Assembly (NCBI GenBank): GCA_034440615.1
Contig: JAOTOM010004630.1
Location: 62,001-126,000, forward strand
DNA length: 64,000 bases
DNA from: Ashinkailepas kermadecensis
Taxonomy: Eukaryota > Arthropoda > Thecostraca > Neolepadidae
Reading direction: 5' to 3'
The translations under genes and the position numbers were made by a program. The notes under the pieces were generated by a model. The model was not told where the DNA came from. It saw only the letters and a list, made by a program, of their open reading frames with translations, and searched no databases. Below, one piece after another: positions 58,661-64,000 of the stretch (positions within the stretch are counted from its first letter, which is position 1; each line of letters starts with the position of its first letter).

Positions 58661-59690
58661 ACTATCACAATACACATGTGCTATTGTGATACACATGTGC
58701 AATACACAGCTGCATCTCTATGTATTTGCCCATATATTTTACCAATCATGTGATGTGAAATGTGCAATATTCACAACTTAAAGTATACTTGGCATGCTAT
58801 TTATTGATCATTTCGCAAGTATCTGCATTGGGATGCAGCTTCCAGTTTACCACACTATGGAATGCCAATTATGGAACTAGGTATAAACAGCTTCTGTTTT
58901 GCTGAGGGGAAGCCATGGTGTTTGTTCAGTTTAGCTAATTTATGCCATTGCATTTTTCATTATTTTGCTCATTTTACTCACAAACATAGTACAAGTTTTC
59001 CTGTGTGTATGCACCGCACTGCGCCGGATTTGAAACAAGTCGGTTGAAACACTTCGCATGGAACAATCCAACGTATGGCTCCCCGTGTGTTTCATGCTTG
59101 GCCGCTTCGAGACCTCCACATGTGTGAAGTCATTGCTACGAGAAGGTTTTTAAATCAATGGCAACCCCTAAGTGAAATGATTAAATTATGCTGTAAATGC
59201 TTGTCATGTGATGAAAATATTTCAGCTTTGTCTACGAAGTATTATTACCGTTTTTTTGCAACCAAAGACCCATTACGTGAAACTAGTCCATTGCCGGTCA
59301 GTGAGTGGAGTGACGATGTGCGACCTACGGTCAAATATCACCTGTCTTCACATCGCTATTTTGGTCGCTTAATAGCCGAAGGCTTCTTTTTTCTCAGTTT
59401 CTCTTATGAGCATTTCCCATTTCTTCTCGGGTTCTGGCTCGCTATGGGAGGGGCACGTGCCCATTTGCTCCTCCTTTGTGCCTCTGTCCGCACTCTACGC
59501 TATATCTCAATCAAATAAGGAAATGGTCAAGCAATTTTTAGATAGGCATCCGAAATTGATCAAGTCTCCCCAAGCGCTCTTGGACCCTTAACATGGTGTA
59601 ATATGCTAGGCCTCAGCCCCTCCCGTTGCCATGATTGCAATCCTTGTGGATGACCCCCAGGTAGCTAGGTAAGCAGGGACTGTCCCACAA
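58661..59690. other. Anonymous intronic DNA
   Basis: A 147-codon ORF at 59075-59518 has no known motif or clear splice borders. Nothing else recognised. Confidence 0.35.
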
Positions 59691-59699
59691 ATTTTGACC

Positions 59700-60245
59700 G
59701 GGGTGGTGGGCGACCTGGGGGGGGGAGGAGAGGCGACGCTTCCCGTTCTACATGAGCGTCTTTTCTAGTCTGAAGGGCGCCATCTTCCGCGATAAAATTC
59801 CTTTGATGGGAGGGGTGCACTCGAACCGTTGAAGAGGTGCGCCAGAGCTACATGAGAGGCGGCGGCCACCCCAGTTGCCATCCCCCCCTGGATCCGTCGG
59901 TGGTCGGAAGGTAGGTAACTGTAAATATCTTATCTCTTCAAAATGATGCACGCATACTCTCGGGACAGATCCAATAATTTGCCTGGGTTCACTCGTCTGG
60001 ATCGAGGCGCCATTTCCTCAAAGGGCGCCACTGCGGACGTTTCTGAAAGGGCGCCTTCTGCTGAAATTGTATTGAGCAGGAGGGGTGGGGTTCACTTGAG
60101 CGCGTACAGAGAGCTTTTGGCTGAAAAGTCCGTTCAGCGAAGGGGTGCGCTCTAACTTCCCCGGAGGGGCGTTTTTCCCAGTCGAGTGGCGCGACCTTTT
60201 CAACCCTGGGCACACATTCCTCCAGGGCATCCTGTATCCGCCCCT
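59700..60245. repeat. Degenerate GGGCGCC-rich ~30-bp repeat with a hAT-like right end
   Basis: Diverged units such as AAAGGGCGCCACTGCGGACG, GAAAGGGCGCCTTCTGCTG and GGAGGGGTG(C/G)ACTC. The end ATCCTGTATCCGCCCCTG (about 60228-60245) is the reverse complement of a CAGGGGCGGAT-type hAT terminus. No left end or duplication could be identified. GAAGGGCGCCATCTTCC resembles GAAGGGTGCCATCGGC near 3243 in the large satellite. Confidence 0.6.
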
Positions 60246-61264
60246 GCACACTGACATTTTGAATTTTCTCCTTAGTCAGGTCCTTTGGCTTGATAGCCAA
60301 TAGCCACTTTTTCCGACGCTTGTTGCTTAGCTCTCTAGTTGTGTCATCCGACTGCATCCGACCGTGTGGTTACGGCCGCGACAGCAGAAGAATCTTCAAA
60401 CCTCCTCCAGGTTCGATCTGTTCGGACAGCTAAAAACATCACAAAACTTCACCATGACTTGAATCTGGTCTTAACCTACTCTAAATGTAATGCTAGAAGT
60501 GATCTAACTCAACCCACATTCACCGGCGTTCCACCACCACACGTGTCATCGGCGGCGTTTTGTGTGGCGTTGTCGCCCATCATGGTGGCAGCCCGCGGTT
60601 GCGACTTCACCTGAAAACGCCCTATTCTTGTAACGATCTACTGTTGAACATATGAATGCTGAGTAGCTGAAACTTCGGATGGATGGAATTGTGCTGGCTA
60701 CTCTGCACGTCAAAATGCAATACTTATTAGAGAAAAATCGATGTTTTCAGCGGAATGAGCGCAATTGTTGCTTTCATCCGGGCCAAATTTACATCCTGGC
60801 TTAATTCCCATCCGGACCTAATTTGCATCTCTTAATATGAGTATTCCTTGGATGACAAATATATTTTACTGATCTTTTTGTCGGAGCATATTTACGGCAG
60901 GACAAGTCAGAAATAGGTGAGTTATATGGCTTCTGTGAGCTCTGAACATCTATCACAGTTTTAAATAAAAAAATATTTTTACTGCGATAAAAAAATGAGC
61001 CGCCGATTTGTGTGTAACAGACGATGGATGAGGCGGTATTGAAACCGTCGAAGCTTAAAATGTGTGGTTGTCTCATAAACATTGGGGAATTTAATTTAGA
61101 AAGTTGATGATAATCTCAATCCATTTGTTTTCCTCGGTATTTAAGCATTTGCATCAGACATACCAGTTGTGACAACACTCCAGCTTGCAAGCCATGAAGC
61201 CATGTTGTGACATCACGGACCTTCCATGGATGCAGATTCTATTTAAGCTACTTTATGTTTTGGA

Positions 61265-61860
61265 AGTAGATGTGTTCTGATATTTTTTATCCTCTGATTT
61301 AATGCCAAGACCAAAATAATTGACCGTTTCAAACTGCCAGGACAAGGGAATGTCGGGGAAAATTTGTGTTCTTCCACGCTTCCTGTCCCAAAAACCTACG
61401 TTTTTGATTGCTAAGTTTCGAGTCAGAAATTATTCTAAGCTTTTCTGGCATGTTTATTGATGCTCTAATCGATTCATCTTTGCCATCTAAAGTTAGCAGT
61501 GTCATCGGCGTAGGCGGATGTTTTTGTATCAGCATTATCATGTGTAAGACCTTTTACATGGTTGACTTAAGTATTTTTGTTTCCAGTAAATGCATAACAA
61601 AGGCAAATAATGGCACCGACCATAGTTCTAGTTTATTGCATTACATGAAGTAAGGACCCGAAAGCGTTTGATTTCACTATATTCGCCCTGTTTTTAGAAA
61701 TTCCTTCCGGTCATCATAATTTATGTCTGACCAATTCTGCATGTAACCTCCCAAACCAAACTTAACTACTATTTTCAGATATTTCCAGTCAATGTAATCA
61801 AAGACCATCTTCCAGTCACAGAAAGTGAAGAAGTCACAGATTATTCTGTCTTAACCACGA
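61265..61860 (-). pseudogene. L1/Tx1-like LINE reverse transcriptase relic
   Basis: On the minus strand FFTFCDWKMVFDYIDWKYL (about 61777-61835) matches the D-F-x-K-A-F-D-x-x-x-W block of L1-clade reverse transcriptases, where Trp follows the second Asp. Next come FGLGGYMQNW and a short Y-D-D stretch. The catalytic AYADDT is at about 61499-61515. A frameshift right after it leads to LLTLDGKDESIRASINMPEK and SDSKLSNQK, typical of L1/Tx1 proteins. Several stops and frame changes show a dead copy. It is different in type from the other LINEs in the window. Confidence 0.75.
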
Positions 61861-62221
61861 GCATAATTGTCATTGACTCAAACCATTCATTCCGACTTGT
61901 ATTGACGAAATCCACAATGCGCACGTGACTATTATGACCTCGCGTTAATATGGTAAAGCAACGGGGAAGGAAAGGCCAATATCACATAAAACTAACTTGA
62001 TGCCTTCCAAAGAAGGGTGGGTCATCACACCGTATGATACTGAATTTCCTCGCTCTGCCCGTCATGATCCAGCATCATTATATTATGCCAATTCAGATTG
62101 CTTAGTATAAATCCCATGGATGGCGAACCTACACCATCGGGCTGGCACAAAGCAGTTGATGCAGGAGTACTGCTGAACGGTCAGCTCGCAGAGTGTCTGG
62201 TGACACGGCTGCCTGTTGCAG

Positions 62222-62332
62222 CCGCTGAACCGGGTCGGGCAGAACCTGTCGATCGTCAACCCGCTGCAGGTGCTGCGCCACAGACTGATGCTCGAGATTG
62301 TGCGGCGCCGCATGCGTCAAAAACAGACTCAG
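62222..62332 (+). CDS. DH44: CRF-like diuretic hormone (DH44), hormone-core exon
   Basis: The exon encodes 37 residues in phase 0 at both ends. It follows the acceptor CTGCCTGTTGCAG and precedes the donor CAG, GTCAGT (62333). After PLNRVGQN it reads [18 protein letters not shown] and then [11 protein letters not shown]. This is the hallmark core of arthropod DH44/CRF-like peptides (insect forms share S-L-S-I-V-N-P-x-D-V-L-R-x-R-L-L-L-E-I-A-R-R-R-M-R). These peptides act on class B G-protein-coupled receptors, raise cAMP and stimulate fluid secretion. The remaining residues and the amidation signal (G-K/R-R) must lie in a further exon, which was not found up to 64000. Changes here include Q for D after N-P-L, H for Q and V for A. 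Confidence 0.88.
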
Positions 62333-62425
62333 GTCAGTGCAGGTGCACGCGGAGTGGCCGCGTAGGTCGGTGGGGTGCATGCGGAGTGGCCGCGAAGGTC
62401 AGTGGAGTGCATGCGGAGTGACCGC
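62332..62425. repeat. 33-bp tandem repeat starting at the exon 2 splice donor, 3 copies
   Basis: GGTCAGTGCAGGTGCACGCG then GAGTGGCCGCGTA recurs at 62332, 62365 and 62397. Each unit starts with a donor-like GGTC(A/G)GTG. Reading through the first unit meets TAG at 62363. Confidence 0.9.
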
Positions 62426-62565
62426 GAGCCGACCGGAGTGTGTGTACAGCCCGCGGGTCAGTGTGTGGACACACTGGACAGTGCGGGTGCGATGCGGTGC
62501 CGGTCGCGGACTGTCTGTCTGTAAGAGCCGGCAGATGTGTGGGTCACACGGCGTCGTGTCGGTTC

Positions 62566-62792
62566 AGATCCGATGGGCTGACGCGAGTCGTGTACTGGCC
62601 AGTGGGAGGTTACTAGGCACTGGTGCATCGTCCGTGTCAGGTCAGATCCGATGGGCTGACGCGAGTCGTGTGCTGGCCAATGGGAGGTCACTAGGCACTG
62701 GTGCATCGTCCGTGTCAGGTCAGATCCGATGGGCTGACGCGAGTCGTGTGCTGGCTATTGGGAGGTCACTAGGCATCTACAGCATTTGGGCC
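62566..62792. repeat. 78-bp minisatellite, about 2.9 copies
   Basis: AGATCCGATGGGCTGACGCG starts at 62566, 62644 and 62722. Units differ at a few positions. Confidence 0.95.
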
Positions 62793-64000
62793 CAAAGGTA
62801 GGTATTAGAGTTTGGGGCGCATCAACCGCGTCGGCGATATAGGGCCGGTTTAAAAACAACTCACCCAGAAAGTAGGACCCTGGCCATGTTATTTGGTGAA
62901 ATTTAGTTCAACACGAGCGATAGAGGACCTGCGATCTCAATGCACAGTGCGTAATTGTATGGTGCGGCGGCATTTCTGTCGATTGCTGCTTAAACCTGCT
63001 CGGTGTGAGAATTCATTTATGGTTCTGACTCTGATTCTGAACGGGCGAGGAGATGTCACATGCCTTCTACCGACCCAGTGGCAGCTGGTAAAGTAACCAG
63101 TGCAGAATAATAGCCAATCAAACCCATGTCAACTCCACGCATTCTATAGTTTGAGCTCATGATATATGACTGATATCATATTATGTATTCATCGCTTCTG
63201 ACGTGATGTAAATCTCTTGCCCTACAGATACACGCCAATACAGAACTTCTGCATGAAATCGGAAAGCGCAGCCCTCAACCGATGATGTATGGCCAAAACC
63301 TTCATCAGATGGGTGAATCTTCGAACGCGAGGTAAATCTGCTGCTCCTGCGCTCCTGGATACTTTGCCAGTGATGTTTTTCTGGCATCGTAGATCTGTCA
63401 TCTTTGCTCACCAGTATTCTAAATAATTGGTGGTTCCTGCTTAAGGCGGATATGTGCCATTCGTTAATGTTGCCCCAGATCAATAGAGGCTGTTGATCTA
63501 AAAAGATGACTTAGCGAAGACGCGTTCTAAGATATGATTAGTCCTGCTGGAATTTCAGCGGTACTGGCTCATAAGATCGCGGAGTGGAATGTTGTGGAAT
63601 GTTGTGTTTTCATGCTCATTTTTGTTGCATCCCAAGCCCAACAGATATTATTGACTTTTTTAAAGCCGAGATTGCAAGACATCCCATCCCTCCTCACCTC
63701 CTCACCTCATCACCTCGTCACCTCGTCACCTCCTCACCTCCTCACCTCCGATCGCATCAGAGGATTTATCAATACAAACTTAGCGACGTTTGCTGCCATA
63801 GAGGACTAAATCGTAGGCGATAAGCTAACATTTGACCAGAGTTTCGGTGCCACCTTAGCACCGAATTTCGGCAATGTGGTAGCATCGCGTCTGCGACTGA
63901 CTTGCGAAGGAACATGCTGCAGTCGGTCTGGTTTCCACAGTCGGCAGAAGGCCAAATTTCTACGTTGATTAGGTTTTGCTAGCCATTTGGGCGTACCCAA
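62793..64000. other. Anonymous DNA to the window end, probably DH44 intron
   Basis: No exon encoding the hormone C-terminus was recognised. CTCACCTC units repeat at 63690-63747. A 100-codon minus-strand ORF (63181-63483) has no known motif. Confidence 0.4.

Noticed and set aside
62398..64000. Third DH44 exon (for example LRRNMLQSV near 63895 or LTLILNGRGD near 63030)
   Set aside because: Neither has a suitable acceptor in phase 0 together with an amidation site G-K/R-R. The match to the usual C-terminus is too weak.

Overview
The window looks like nuclear DNA of an invertebrate animal, most likely an arthropod. It has no bacterial-style operons or dense long ORFs. It does have spliced exons with GT/AG borders, non-LTR retrotransposons (LINEs), tRNA-derived SINEs, hAT-like MITEs, a Crypton-type recombinase relic and a Tc1/mariner relic. 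It also carries an unusually large number of minisatellites. The arthropod call rests mainly on two exons of a CRF-like diuretic hormone (DH44) gene and on the arthropod style of the LINE gag protein. The exact taxon cannot be told from the sequence; a crustacean is possible.

Host gene: the best-supported host gene is a DH44 neuropeptide precursor on the + strand. Exon 1 (54728-54976) encodes a signal peptide and a propeptide ending in an RRKR processing site. It has a phase-0 GTAAGC donor. Exon 2 (62222-62332) encodes the conserved hormone core ([18 protein letters not shown]...) between a phase-0 acceptor and a GTCAGT donor. A 7.2-kb intron full of repeats separates them. The last exon (end of the hormone, amidation site) was not found and is probably beyond the right edge. 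Two weaker host-exon candidates are at 16771-16899 (+) and 57068-57136 (-).

Layout: 0-1.8 kb, anonymous DNA with a short tandem repeat. 1.85-4.1 kb, a degenerate ~20-bp GGGCCC satellite. About 5.3-11.1 kb, a nearly full-length but frameshifted I-type non-LTR retrotransposon (gag with zinc knuckles, endonuclease, reverse transcriptase, RNase H, C-terminal zinc motif). 12-24 kb, a chain of minisatellites (48, 46, 52, 33/34 and 31 bp units), a dispersed repeat split by a SINE, and a second SINE with a perfect target-site duplication. 24.3-27.55 kb, a decayed CR1/Jockey-like LINE with an ACTA-type tail. 29.4-31.7 kb, the second, uninterrupted copy of the dispersed repeat, a Crypton-like recombinase relic and another SINE. 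33-45 kb, hAT-like MITEs, SINEs, LINE relics on the minus strand, and 58-, 23-, 62-, 17- and 11-bp arrays. 47-52.7 kb, a Tc1/mariner transposase relic cut by a GGCCCT-rich repeat (the inverted relative of one at 15.4 kb), a LINE endonuclease scrap, two SINEs and two adjoining minisatellites (34 and 26 bp). 54.7-64 kb, the DH44 gene with a GA array at the exon 1 donor, a split divergent duplication, an L1/Tx1-like reverse transcriptase relic on the minus strand, and 33- and 78-bp arrays after exon 2.

The mobile elements do not form a working system: every LINE or transposase seen has frameshifts or stops. The SINE families share a similar 3' tail, which suggests that one LINE, not seen here, mobilised them.
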